Under the pieces are notes generated by a model. It did no database searches and had not been told where the DNA came from. It was given only the letters and a program-made list of their open reading frames with translations. A stretch of DNA of 64,000 nt from Bacteroidales bacterium UBA5548. Lineage in GTDB: Bacteria > Bacteroidota > Bacteroidia > Bacteroidales > UBA932. Each line of letters opens with the position of its first letter. The stretch's first letter is position 1. The translations under genes and the position numbers were made by a program. Shown piece by piece: positions 1 through 7,491 of the stretch. The stretch covers positions 1-64,000 of the forward strand of contig DINE01000012.1 in NCBI GenBank assembly GCA_002425935.1, given 5' to 3'.

Positions 1-52
1 TGTAGCGAACTTTCTCCAATACTTCATCTGTTGTTTTCCCTTTCTTTGTCAT
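1..52 (-). CDS. 5' end of a truncated gene, possibly DksA/TraR-like
   Basis: Only the first 17 codons lie in the window (MTKKGKTTDEVLEKVRY). An AG-rich stretch precedes the ATG, and the gene sits about 58 bp downstream of the guanine deaminase on the same strand. Bacteroidota DksA/TraR zinc-finger proteins often have a short Lys/Thr-rich start followed by an E-K-x-R-Y segment, and dksA is commonly found downstream of ileS in this phylum. The identification therefore rests on context plus a few residues and is tentative. The rest of the gene is outside the window. Confidence 0.35.
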   Translation of the reverse strand, partial: MTKKGKTTDEVLEKVRY

Positions 53-110
53 ATCTCTTTTTTTTAAGAAAGCGTAAAGATAATAATAAAAACATTATAA
101 AAAATAAAGA

Positions 111-584
111 TTAGTAACGGATCTTTTTTTCATTACTTTTCCAAATATCAAAAGGTTCCGTTCCCTCTTTCTGCATAAGCTTTTCCATTGGTATAGAGCG
201 TTTATCTGTATCGAGTGATAACTCTTCATAGATAAAAGCGTCGCTGAATCCGGCATCTGCTGCATCGTTTCTGTCTGCAGCGAATACAATTTTATCAACC
301 CTTGCCCAATATGCTGCGGAGAGACACATCGGACACGGTTCGCAGGAAGAGTAGAGGGTGCATCCGCTAAGGTCGAATGTTCCCAGCTCTCTGCAGGCGG
401 TTCTGATTGCATTTACCTCGGCGTGGGCTGTGGGGTCGTTGTCCGGAGTAACAGAATTGGAGCATGCACTTATAACTCTCCCCTCTTTAACCACTACTGC
501 ACCAAAGGGACCTCCGCCTGAAGAGGAGGCATTCTCTCTGGCCAGCTCAATGGCCTGTCTCATATATTTATTCTCCTGGTTCAT
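111..584 (-). CDS. guaD: Guanine deaminase (cytidine-deaminase fold)
   Basis: A 157-residue zinc deaminase. H54-A-E56 supplies a zinc ligand and the catalytic glutamate, and the CEPCPMC motif at 81-87 supplies the zinc cysteines C84 and C87. The segment around 100-122 (AADRNDAADAGFSDAFIYEE) and the domain-swapped C-terminal tail resemble Bacillus subtilis GuaD more than the tRNA adenosine deaminase TadA, so guanine to xanthine plus ammonia is the likely reaction in purine salvage. The ileS stop lies 5 nt upstream of its ATG, so it is probably transcribed with ileS. TadA-like activity is the main alternative. Confidence 0.8.
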   Translation of the reverse strand: MNQENKYMRQAIELARENASSSGGGPFGAVVVKEGRVISACSNSVTPDNDPTAHAEVNAIRTACRELGTFDLSGCTLYSSCEPCPMCLSAAYWARVDKIVFAADRNDAADAGFSDAFIYEELSLDTDKRSIPMEKLMQKEGTEPFDIWKSNEKKIRY

Positions 585-589
585 CTTTA

Positions 590-3500
590 TTAAATTTTCT
601 CAACTTTTATTGTCAATTCTCCCTCATCCCACTCTATTTTGGACCCTCCTGCAATATTGGCATTTAGCTCAATCTCTCTGGCAAGTGTCTGATTGCAAAC
701 ATATTGCGTGTATTCTGTAAGTGCATCACTTATCTCGCTTAACGGCTCAATCTCGACTCTGATCTTGTCTGTCACCTCAAATTTTGAGTCTTTTCTTAGG
801 TTCTGAATTCTGTTGACAAGCTCTCTTGCGACACCCTCTCTGCGTAACGAGTCTGTTATGGTTATATCAAGTGCAAGGGTAAGTTTTCCTTCGGTTGCTA
901 CCAGCCATCCCGGCATATCTTCGGAGGTGATTTCGTAATCATCGGAGGTAAGTTCAACATCCCCTGACTCCAGTTTTAATATATATCTTTCCGATATCTC
1001 TATTTGGTTAATCTGCTCCTGTGTAAACTCTGCAAATGAGTTTGTGATCTCTTTCATCTGTTTACCGTAGCGTTTGCCGAGCACCTTGAAATTTGGCTTT
1101 ATCTTCTTGGTTATAAGACCTGTTGTGTCATGAATATACTCAACCTCCTTAACATTAACCTCACTTAGAACAAGCTGCTTAACCATCTCAAACTGATTCT
1201 TGATAGTGTCGTCTAGTACCGGAATAAGAACTTTTGCCAGCGGTTGTCTCACTTTTATGTTAACCTTTCTTCTAAGCGCCAGCAGCATTGAAGAGGATCT
1301 CTGAGCAAGTTCCATTCTCTCTTCCAGAGCTTTATCAATTAATGAAGTGTCAAATGACGGCATCATCACCATGTGTACCGAACTCTCCTTATATTTTCCT
1401 GTTACTTTGTTAAGGTCAAGAAAAAGTCTCTCCATAAAGAAGGGGGCTACAGGGGCCGATAGTATAGCAATATTTTCCAGACAGGTATAAAGAGTCTGAT
1501 ATGCAGATAGTTTATCTTCATCAGCTTCGCCTCCCCAAAATCTTTTACGGTTAAGTCTTACATACCAGTTGCTCAGGTTATCGTTTACAAAATCCTGAAT
1601 TTTTCTTCCGGCAGCAGTTACATCATAATTTTCGTAGTGTTCGGTAACCTCCTTGATTAAGGTGTTGAGAAGAGATATAATCCATCTGTCAATCTCAGGT
1701 CGGCGCTCTGCCGTTACCTGTGGCTGACTGTTATTGAATTTGTCGACATTTGCATACAGAGCAAAGAACGAGTATGTGTTGTACAGTGTGCCGAAGAATT
1801 TTCTACGAACCTCATCAACTCCACCTTCATCAAACTTAAGATTATCCCATGGCTGAGCATTGGTAAGCATGTACCATCTGAGCGGATCTGCCCCGTATGT
1901 AGCGAGTGTTTTAAATGGGTCAACGGCATTACCTAGCCTTTTACTCATTTTATTGCCCTCCTTGTCCAGCACAAGTCCGTTGGAGATTACAGTTTTAAAA
2001 GCGACATCATCTTTAACCATTGTCGCTATTGCGTGCAGAGTAAAGAACCAGCCTCTTGTCTGGTCAACACCCTCTGCAATAAAATCAGCACTCTGCCCAA
2101 ACTCACCTTTGCCAAGTTTTTCAAGGCCCTCTTGTGCAAATGGCATCGCCCCTGAGTCAAACCACACATCAATAAGATCAAGCTCTCTTCTCATAGGTTT
2201 TCCCGATTGTGACACAAGGACTATGTCGTCTACATAAGGGCGGTGAAGATCAATCTTTTCGTAGTTCTCCTTTGAGAAATCTCCCGGCACAAAACCTTTG
2301 TCCCTGAATGGGTTAGAACTCATGCACCCTGCCTTAACAGAGTCTTCGATCATTTCGTACAACTCAGCAGCAGAACCAACACAAACCTCTTCAGAGGAGT
2401 CATCTGTTCTCCATACAGGAAGAGGAGTGCCCCAGTAGCGGCTTCTTGAAAGATTCCAGTCCTGCAGATTCTCAAGCCACTTTCCAAAACGGCCGCTTCC
2501 GGTCGATTCCGGCTTCCAGTTTATCGTATTGTTTAGCTCTATCATTCTCTCCTGAACGGCTGTAGTTTTTATAAACCATGAATCCAACGGATAGTAGAGT
2601 ACCGGTTTATCGGTTCTCCAGCAGTGAGGATATGAGTGAACCTGTTTTTCAATTTTAAAGGCAAGTCCCTGCTGCTTAAGCATTACAGCCAGATCGACAT
2701 CAAGCGTAGTGTCGCTCTCAGTAAGTGAAGCGTCGTATGAGTTTTTAACATAGCGTCCGGCGTACTCCGCATAAAGTTGACTGTTAACATTTGAGGCAGC
2801 AAAAGCGGGATCGAGGTCCTCCAATCTGTAGAATTTACCAGTTCTGTCAACAAGTGCCTGCATAAGGCCATCTCTGTCTTTAACCATAAGGGCCGGGACA
2901 CCGTTTTGTTTTGCAACTTTCTGGTCATCTGCTCCAAAAGTAGGAGCAATATGAACAATACCTGTTCCATCGGATGTTGTAACAAAGTCTCCCTTTATAA
3001 CCCTGAATGCACCCTCGCCCGGATTTACCCATGGAATAAGTTGCTTGTAAGCAACTCCGCAAAGCTCTTCGCCGCTAAATTCTCCAAACACTTCGTATGG
3101 AACAACTTTGTCACCGTGTTTGTAGTCAGATAGTGCAATTTCTGCTCCCTTAGGGTTGAAGTGCTGTGAAATTAGCTCAGAAGCAAGTATATATATAGTT
3201 TCAGCTCCACTGTAAGGGTTAAAGGAGCGTACCATTTTATAAGTTATAGAGGGTCCTACGCAAAGAGCTGTATTTGAAGGTAGTGTCCAAGGAGTCGTAG
3301 TCCATGCAAGTATAAAGAGCGGAAGTGCTTTACCGGTCTGTTTTTCAACCTCCGAGAAGAGGAGTGATGACTTATCATCTTTTATAACCTCAAACTGTGC
3401 AACGCAGGTTGTGTCTTTTACATCTCTGTAACAACCCGGCTGATTAAGCTCGTGTGTGCTGAGACCGGTGCCGGCTGCAGGAGAGAATGGCTGAATTGAA

Positions 3501-4027
3501 TATCCTTTGTAAAGCAGCCCCTTTTTGTAAATCTCTTTAAGCAGGTACCAGAGCGTTTCGATATAACGGTTGTCGTATGTAATATACGGGTCATTCATAT
3601 CCACCCAGTAGCCCATCTGCTCGGTGAGACTCTCCCACTCTCTGGTGTACTTCATCACCTCTTTTCGGCAGGCTGCGTTATATTCGTCAACGGTAATCTT
3701 TGTGCCTATATCCTCTTTTGTTATACCGAGCATCTTCTCTACGCCGAGTTCTACAGGCAGTCCGTGTGTATCCCACCCTGCCTTGCGCTTTACAAGATAA
3801 CCCTGCTGAGTCTTAAAGCGGCAGAATACATCTTTGATTGCTCTTGCCATAACGTGGTGAATGCCCGGCATTCCGTTTGCCGAAGGCGGCCCTTCGTGAA
3901 AAATAAACAGTGGTGCTCCCTCCCTTGCCTTAAGGGTCTTGGTAAAGCACTCCTCTTTATTCCATTTTTCTAATATTGTGCGGTTTAATTCCGCCAGATC
4001 TAAACTTTTGTACTCGGCAAACTTCAT
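590..4027 (-). CDS. ileS: Isoleucyl-tRNA synthetase
   Basis: A class I aminoacyl-tRNA synthetase of 1145 residues that charges tRNA-Ile. The HIGH-type signature is PSANGMPGIHH at about residues 48-58 and the KMSKR loop is at 693-697. An editing (CP1) domain lies between them and a long anticodon-binding C-terminal region follows. The length and the long C-terminal half without a classical CxxC zinc motif fit the eukaryote-like IleRS form common in Bacteroidota. It is first in the unit ileS-guaD-(dksA-like?). A -7 box lies 22 nt upstream, and it is divergent from cvpA. Confidence 0.95.
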   Translation of the reverse strand: MKFAEYKSLDLAELNRTILEKWNKEECFTKTLKAREGAPLFIFHEGPPSANGMPGIHHVMARAIKDVFCRFKTQQGYLVKRKAGWDTHGLPVELGVEKMLGITKEDIGTKITVDEYNAACRKEVMKYTREWESLTEQMGYWVDMNDPYITYDNRYIETLWYLLKEIYKKGLLYKGYSIQPFSPAAGTGLSTHELNQPGCYRDVKDTTCVAQFEVIKDDKSSLLFSEVEKQTGKALPLFILAWTTTPWTLPSNTALCVGPSITYKMVRSFNPYSGAETIYILASELISQHFNPKGAEIALSDYKHGDKVVPYEVFGEFSGEELCGVAYKQLIPWVNPGEGAFRVIKGDFVTTSDGTGIVHIAPTFGADDQKVAKQNGVPALMVKDRDGLMQALVDRTGKFYRLEDLDPAFAASNVNSQLYAEYAGRYVKNSYDASLTESDTTLDVDLAVMLKQQGLAFKIEKQVHSYPHCWRTDKPVLYYPLDSWFIKTTAVQERMIELNNTINWKPESTGSGRFGKWLENLQDWNLSRSRYWGTPLPVWRTDDSSEEVCVGSAAELYEMIEDSVKAGCMSSNPFRDKGFVPGDFSKENYEKIDLHRPYVDDIVLVSQSGKPMRRELDLIDVWFDSGAMPFAQEGLEKLGKGEFGQSADFIAEGVDQTRGWFFTLHAIATMVKDDVAFKTVISNGLVLDKEGNKMSKRLGNAVDPFKTLATYGADPLRWYMLTNAQPWDNLKFDEGGVDEVRRKFFGTLYNTYSFFALYANVDKFNNSQPQVTAERRPEIDRWIISLLNTLIKEVTEHYENYDVTAAGRKIQDFVNDNLSNWYVRLNRKRFWGGEADEDKLSAYQTLYTCLENIAILSAPVAPFFMERLFLDLNKVTGKYKESSVHMVMMPSFDTSLIDKALEERMELAQRSSSMLLALRRKVNIKVRQPLAKVLIPVLDDTIKNQFEMVKQLVLSEVNVKEVEYIHDTTGLITKKIKPNFKVLGKRYGKQMKEITNSFAEFTQEQINQIEISERYILKLESGDVELTSDDYEITSEDMPGWLVATEGKLTLALDITITDSLRREGVARELVNRIQNLRKDSKFEVTDKIRVEIEPLSEISDALTEYTQYVCNQTLAREIELNANIAGGSKIEWDEGELTIKVEKI

Positions 4028-4049
4028 TTTGGAAATTTTTATGAATTTG

Positions 4050-4057
4050 CAAAGATA
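4050..4057 (-). promoter_or_regulatory. -7 promoter box of ileS
   Basis: Read on the minus strand this is TATCTTTG, a full match to the Bacteroidota TAnnTTTG consensus, 22 nt before the ileS ATG. No clear -33 element is visible. Confidence 0.6.
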
Positions 4058-4068
4058 CGATTATTCAC

Positions 4069-4076
4069 TACTTTTG
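4069..4076 (+). promoter_or_regulatory. -7 promoter box of cvpA
   Basis: TACTTTTG matches TAnnTTTG and ends 12 nt before the chosen cvpA start, which implies a 5' leader of only about 9 nt. It is back to back with the ileS box. Confidence 0.55.
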
Positions 4077-4088
4077 AAAAAAAATGCT

Positions 4089-4634
4089 ATGGGATATAAC
4101 TTTAACCCGGTAGATATTACAATTTTGCTTCTTCTTATACCCGCCGTAATTGGTGGAGTGAGAAAGGGATTCATAAGACAGGTTGCTGCGCTGGGCGCAC
4201 TTATACTTGGAATCTGGGCCGGCTGGCACTTCTCATCTCTTGTGTCTGGATGGCTTAAGCCTCTTTTTAATTCAGAGAGCAATCTGATTGACATCCTCTC
4301 TTTCACTATTATATTTCTCGGAGTGCTTTTTCTTGTCAATCTCGCAGGCAGAGCAGTGGCGGGAATTGTTAAGCTTGCACTTCTCGGCTGGCTTGACAGA
4401 TTACTGGGTGTTTTATTTGCAATAATAAAATATGCTTTTGTCCTGAGTATTTTTATTCACATACTTAATTCACTTGACTCACTTTATCACTTCCTCCCTT
4501 CTGAATCGCTTGCTGCGTCAAAGGTGTACGGCATTGTATCCTCTATTGCCCCAAAGCTATTCCCCTACCTCGAGAACCTGAAAGAGAGCACCGGCGGGCT
4601 TAATGAGATTCTTAACAAAATCACACAAATCTGA
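4089..4634 (+). CDS. cvpA: CvpA family integral membrane protein
   Basis: A 181-residue protein starting MGYNFNPVD, with about four hydrophobic membrane spans and the family features of an early V-D-I motif and a G-x-x-R-K-G-F loop between helices 1 and 2. CvpA proteins were named for colicin V production in Escherichia coli and are implicated in envelope homeostasis; the biochemical role is unsettled. The reading frame is open further upstream to 3939, but that extension overlaps ileS, and the -7 box at 4069-4076 makes 4089 the likely start. The family name links it by word to the neighbouring bacteriocin-like cassette, but CvpA is widespread and the proximity may be coincidental. Confidence 0.8.
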   Translation: MGYNFNPVDITILLLLIPAVIGGVRKGFIRQVAALGALILGIWAGWHFSSLVSGWLKPLFNSESNLIDILSFTIIFLGVLFLVNLAGRAVAGIVKLALLGWLDRLLGVLFAIIKYAFVLSIFIHILNSLDSLYHFLPSESLAASKVYGIVSSIAPKLFPYLENLKESTGGLNEILNKITQI

Positions 4635-4653
4635 AAATAGATTTTTCCCGATT

Positions 4654-4661
4654 TAACTTTG
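4654..4661 (+). promoter_or_regulatory. Upstream -7-like box before the peptide cassette
   Basis: TAACTTTG is a full match to TAnnTTTG in the cvpA-cassette intergenic region, upstream of the inverted repeat at 4678-4701. It could be a second promoter, in which case the repeat would lie in the 5' leader. Alternatively it is a chance match in AT-rich DNA. Confidence 0.35.
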
Positions 4662-4677
4662 GAAAAAATTGCTTATT

Positions 4678-4701
4678 AGGTAAATTATCAACTATTTACC
4701 T
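4678..4701. promoter_or_regulatory. Perfect inverted repeat, candidate operator of the peptide cassette
   Basis: AGGTAAAT and ATTTACCT are perfect 8-bp inverted arms separated by 8 nt. The centre (about 4690) is some 54 bp upstream of the start site expected from the -7 box at 4733-4740, a usual place for a dimeric regulator to bind. If transcription instead begins at the 4654 box, the same sequence would form an RNA hairpin. No regulator gene is recognisable nearby. Confidence 0.45.
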
Positions 4702-4732
4702 GATTTGTCACACCCTGACTATATTCTGTTCA

Positions 4733-4740
4733 TAGCTTTG
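4733..4740 (+). promoter_or_regulatory. -7 promoter box of the peptide-export cassette
   Basis: TAGCTTTG followed by C matches the TAnnTTTGC form seen before tolC, der and engB in this window. It ends 8 nt before the ATG at 4749, the same spacing as der, and about 120 nt before the transporter start. Confidence 0.55.
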
Positions 4741-4748
4741 CAGGCAGA

Positions 4749-4865
4749 ATGGCAGTCCCCGGTGTGCGAGAGTTTTTCGGTGGGGCAGAAAATGTGAGGG
4801 TGAATGGGGGCTGTCGTTCTAATTTCTGTTTAAGTATTCTGAATGATGTGGGGGGCAGGTTATGA
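4749..4865 (+). CDS. Putative 38-residue leader ORF coupled to the exporter
   Basis: An open frame of 38 codons begins MAVPGVREFF and ends GGRL. Its TGA overlaps the transporter ATG (ATGA), a typical translational-coupling arrangement. The start codon lies 8 nt after the -7 box, where start codons of der and tolC also sit. Gly-Gly pairs occur at 11-12 and 20-21, the second followed by C-R-S-N-F-C with two cysteines. It resembles no family I recognise. It could be a regulatory leader peptide, a third small exported peptide or a chance frame in a G-rich leader. There is no independent evidence of translation. Confidence 0.4.
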   Translation: MAVPGVREFFGGAENVRVNGGCRSNFCLSILNDVGGRL

Positions 4866-6946
4866 GGAGGCAGGTTAAAATCAGACAATTTGACAAAAGT
4901 GATTGCGGAGCAGCTTCGCTGGCATCTGTAGCTGCATTTTACGGAACTTCCGTTCCGGTCTCTGAGATTAGGCTGCTTAGCGGTTGTGACTCATCGGGGT
5001 GCACTGTAAAGGGTATTGTTGATGCAGCAACACATCTTGGATTTGATGCTGGCGGGTACAAGGGAGACCCATCTTCACTGTCAAAAATACCTCTGCCTGC
5101 CATTCTGCATCTGAGAAAGCCGGACGGATGGCTTCATTATGTTGTACTTTACGGCATTAAAGCTGACAAATTCGAAGTGATGGACCCTTCGGAGGGTAAG
5201 TTTGTGAGAGTCAAAAAGGAGCTGTTACTTCAGGAGTGGAGCGGCATTATTGTGCTGGTAGCTCCCGGGGATAATTACAAAGCACACTCCCTGGGTGAGG
5301 GGATTGCAAAAAGGCTGCTTAAAATTGCATTAAAAGATTGGCCGGGCTATTTGAAAATACTAACACTTTCGGTAATACATATCTCCTTATCTCTTACCAT
5401 CTCTCTTTTTATAAAATTTCTGCTTGACAAGATAATTCCTTCACAGGATTTTACACTACTCTATAAATACGCCTCTCTTCTTATTGTTGTATTGATTATA
5501 ACAGCAATAGTGACAGTTCTCAGAGGCAGGGCAATGATAGGCGTATCCCTCAGAGCAGACAGAGAGCTTATAGGGGGATATCTGGAGCATCTGCACAAAT
5601 TACCTCTTGCATTTTTCCGCTCTATGAAGACAGGGGAGCTCGTCTCAAGGTTAAATGATACATACAGGATAAGGAATTTTATTACCGAAACGGCTACCGG
5701 GGGAGTAATATCGGCATTTACTCTTCTTTTTGCAACTGCAGTACTGTTTTTAACCGACTCTAAACTTGCATGGCTCTGTGTTGCGTTCATTCCGGTTTTT
5801 CTTACACTTTACCTTATTCACTATAAATTCAGCAGACCGGTTGCAGGAGAGGTCATGGAGAGTGCTTCAAGGTTTCAAAGCAGCGTTATTGAGAGCATCA
5901 GAGCATTTGAAACAATAAAAAATATGGGGATTGAGAGGGCTTCACTGATAGAGAATCTGGGCAGACTTGAGACTATGAACAATAACTCAAAAGCATTGGG
6001 AAGGCTTTCGGTTTTTGTATCTGGTGCAGGGGAGTTTTCATCGGGATTATTAACTGTCACTGTGCTTATACTTGGCGGGTCGGTTGCAATTTCAGGAAGA
6101 GTTACAGCCGGAGAGCTTATCTCTTTTTTCACAATAACAGCTCTCTTCTCATCTCCTCTCACTCACCTTGCATCCTCTATATCGGCCTTCAGAGAGGGTA
6201 CTGTTGCTGCTCAAAGGTTATTCGATATTATGGAGTGCAGAGAAGAGTGTGAAGCAAAAGAGACGAATGAGTGTGAGATAAGTTGCATAACGCCACTTAC
6301 AAAACTTACTGTCAAAGATATCAGTTATGGGTATCCGGGAAGGGAAACCCTAATAAACGGCCTCTCATTTGAACTTACAGGTGGCGAAATTCTGGGTATT
6401 ACTGGAAGGAGCGGATGCGGGAAGAGCACTTTGACATCTATACTTATGAGGCATCTGACAGCTCAAAGAGGGGTTATACGGCTGAATGATGTAGAATCAG
6501 ATAAATTTCCGCGAATTTTGTGGAGGGAGATAGTTTCAATTGTACCTCAAAATCCAGGGCTTTATGGAAACACATTAATTGAGTGCATTACCGGAGGTGG
6601 CAACGACATAAGTGAAGAGAGATATTCATCAGTAGAAGAGGCACTCAAATTGCTTGAACTTGATAAACTTGCCGGATCTTTGTCGGGAGGCTATATCTCT
6701 AGTCCGGGAGAGGGAGGAGTCTCTCTATCAAGAGGTCAGCAGCAGAGAATTGCTTTTGCACGAGCTGTTATAAAAAATCCCCGATTGCTGATAATGGATG
6801 AGGCAACATCATCGCTAGACAGTGTTTCAGAAGAGCTTATCTGCAGCTACACAAAGAGGCTGCGTGACAGGGGCATGGCAATCTTGCTTATTTCGCACAG
6901 TGAAAGGACACTTAAGCTAGCAGACAGGGTTATTACTATATGTTAA
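4862..6946 (+). CDS. C39 peptidase-containing ABC exporter for GG-leader peptides
   Basis: A 694-residue bifunctional maturation and export protein. Residues 1-130 form a C39 cysteine peptidase: C15 in the D-K-S-D-C-G-A-A motif, H92 in W-L-H-Y-V-V and D108 in V-M-D-P. Residues about 155-440 form a six-helix exporter domain. The ATPase has Walker A near 514-522 (GRSGCGKST), signature S-R-G-Q-Q-Q-R near 622-628, Walker B L-L-I-M-D-E-A near 642-648 and an H-loop I-S-H. Such transporters cut after Gly-Gly in peptide leaders while exporting the core. The two genes that follow encode such peptides, so they are its obvious substrates. No dedicated HlyD-type adaptor is in the cassette; the TolC/adaptor pair downstream could serve. 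Confidence 0.92.
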   Translation: MRRQVKIRQFDKSDCGAASLASVAAFYGTSVPVSEIRLLSGCDSSGCTVKGIVDAATHLGFDAGGYKGDPSSLSKIPLPAILHLRKPDGWLHYVVLYGIKADKFEVMDPSEGKFVRVKKELLLQEWSGIIVLVAPGDNYKAHSLGEGIAKRLLKIALKDWPGYLKILTLSVIHISLSLTISLFIKFLLDKIIPSQDFTLLYKYASLLIVVLIITAIVTVLRGRAMIGVSLRADRELIGGYLEHLHKLPLAFFRSMKTGELVSRLNDTYRIRNFITETATGGVISAFTLLFATAVLFLTDSKLAWLCVAFIPVFLTLYLIHYKFSRPVAGEVMESASRFQSSVIESIRAFETIKNMGIERASLIENLGRLETMNNNSKALGRLSVFVSGAGEFSSGLLTVTVLILGGSVAISGRVTAGELISFFTITALFSSPLTHLASSISAFREGTVAAQRLFDIMECREECEAKETNECEISCITPLTKLTVKDISYGYPGRETLINGLSFELTGGEILGITGRSGCGKSTLTSILMRHLTAQRGVIRLNDVESDKFPRILWREIVSIVPQNPGLYGNTLIECITGGGNDISEERYSSVEEALKLLELDKLAGSLSGGYISSPGEGGVSLSRGQQQRIAFARAVIKNPRLLIMDEATSSLDSVSEELICSYTKRLRDRGMAILLISHSERTLKLADRVITIC

Positions 6947-6954
6947 ATGAAAAT

Positions 6955-6999
6955 GGAGGGTGCACACTCCGGCGGATGTCCGCGCGCTTAATCTGCGGA
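6955..6999 (+). promoter_or_regulatory. GC-rich region with alternative stem-loops before the peptide genes
   Basis: Between the transporter stop and the first peptide gene, GCGGA (6972-6976) can pair with TCCGC (6979-6983), or the same TCCGC can pair with GCGGA at 6995-6999. An imperfect GGAG...CTCC hairpin lies just upstream (6955-6970). There is no T-run of terminator type, although AT-rich sequence follows. Possible roles are RNA processing or stabilisation that sets peptide versus transporter levels. Confidence 0.3.
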
Positions 7000-7023
7000 T
7001 AAATATTTTAAAAATTATTAATC

Positions 7024-7212
7024 ATGAAAGAGCATTTGAGAGATGAGACGGGGTTGAAGACTCTTGACATTAATGAGATGCAGACAAGCGGAGGTATGTC
7101 TCTCCGCGAACTCTGGCTGTTGCTGAATATGATAGGCGACGCAATTAAAAAGGCAGAAAAATACTGGCCGTCATTCAGAGATGGCTTTCAGGCAGGATGG
7201 GAGGAGGCGTGA
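7024..7212 (+). CDS. Double-glycine leader peptide A (bacteriocin-like precursor)
   Basis: A 62-residue peptide. Residues 1-24 have the form of a C39-type leader: hydrophobic and acidic positions in L-K-T-L-D-I-N-E-M-Q ending S-G-G at 22-24. Cleavage after G24 would release a 38-residue amphipathic core starting MSLRELW, rich in Trp, Lys and Leu, with a GxxxG motif (G-F-Q-A-G, 54-58) near its end. GG leaders plus GxxxG cores are hallmarks of class IIb two-peptide bacteriocins, where the motif mediates helix-helix pairing; the antibacterial role here is inference. It lies 77 bp after its exporter and overlaps the next peptide gene by one base. No homologue is recognised by name. Confidence 0.75.
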   Translation: MKEHLRDETGLKTLDINEMQTSGGMSLRELWLLLNMIGDAIKKAEKYWPSFRDGFQAGWEEA

Positions 7213-7427
7213 TGAACAGATTTGACATAAATATCAGTTCGTTATCTGCTCTGACTCTGGAAGAGAGTTGCAGAATAACAGGTGGTTCCGATGGCTGGGA
7301 TCACGACATTGCGAGTGCAGTAGGTTACGGAATTGGCTATGGAGTTAAAAAAGCATGGCGCCTTTTTAAGTTCCTTTGCAACAATATGTATGAGATGCAG
7401 GCAAACACACAGGTGATTTACAAGTAA
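7212..7427 (+). CDS. Double-glycine leader peptide B (bacteriocin-like precursor)
   Basis: A 71-residue peptide with start chosen at 7212, where TGATG overlaps the stop of peptide A and GGAGG lies 6-7 nt upstream; an upstream in-frame ATG at 7197 lacks such a site. The leader runs to G24-G25 (L-T-L-E-E-S-C-R-I-T-G-G). The predicted 46-residue core has a glycine-rich segment A-V-G-Y-G-I-G-Y-G-V with two overlapping GxxxG motifs (G38/G42, G40/G44), then K-K-A-W-R-L and a single Cys at 56. The tight coupling to peptide A suggests the two are made in equal amounts and act as a pair. No immunity protein gene follows. Confidence 0.75.
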   Translation: MNRFDINISSLSALTLEESCRITGGSDGWDHDIASAVGYGIGYGVKKAWRLFKFLCNNMYEMQANTQVIYK

Positions 7428-7477
7428 AAACGCCTTGAGATTTTATAAATTTTGGGAGTTTTGTAATAGAAAAAAAT

Positions 7478-7485
7478 TAACTTTG
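7478..7485 (+). promoter_or_regulatory. -7 promoter box of tolC-adaptor-tsaB
   Basis: TAACTTTG followed by CG ends 6 nt before the tolC ATG, which predicts a nearly leaderless mRNA and separates this unit from the peptide cassette. Confidence 0.6.
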
Positions 7486-7491
7486 CGCATT

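Noticed and set aside
3939..4088. An in-frame N-terminal extension of cvpA.
   Set aside because: It overlaps ileS on the other strand and lies upstream of the -7 box at 4069-4076.
6947..6991. A 14-codon frame (starting MKMEGAHSGG) between exporter and peptide A.
   Set aside because: It is too short, overlaps the stem-loop region and has no start-site support; it is likely a chance frame.
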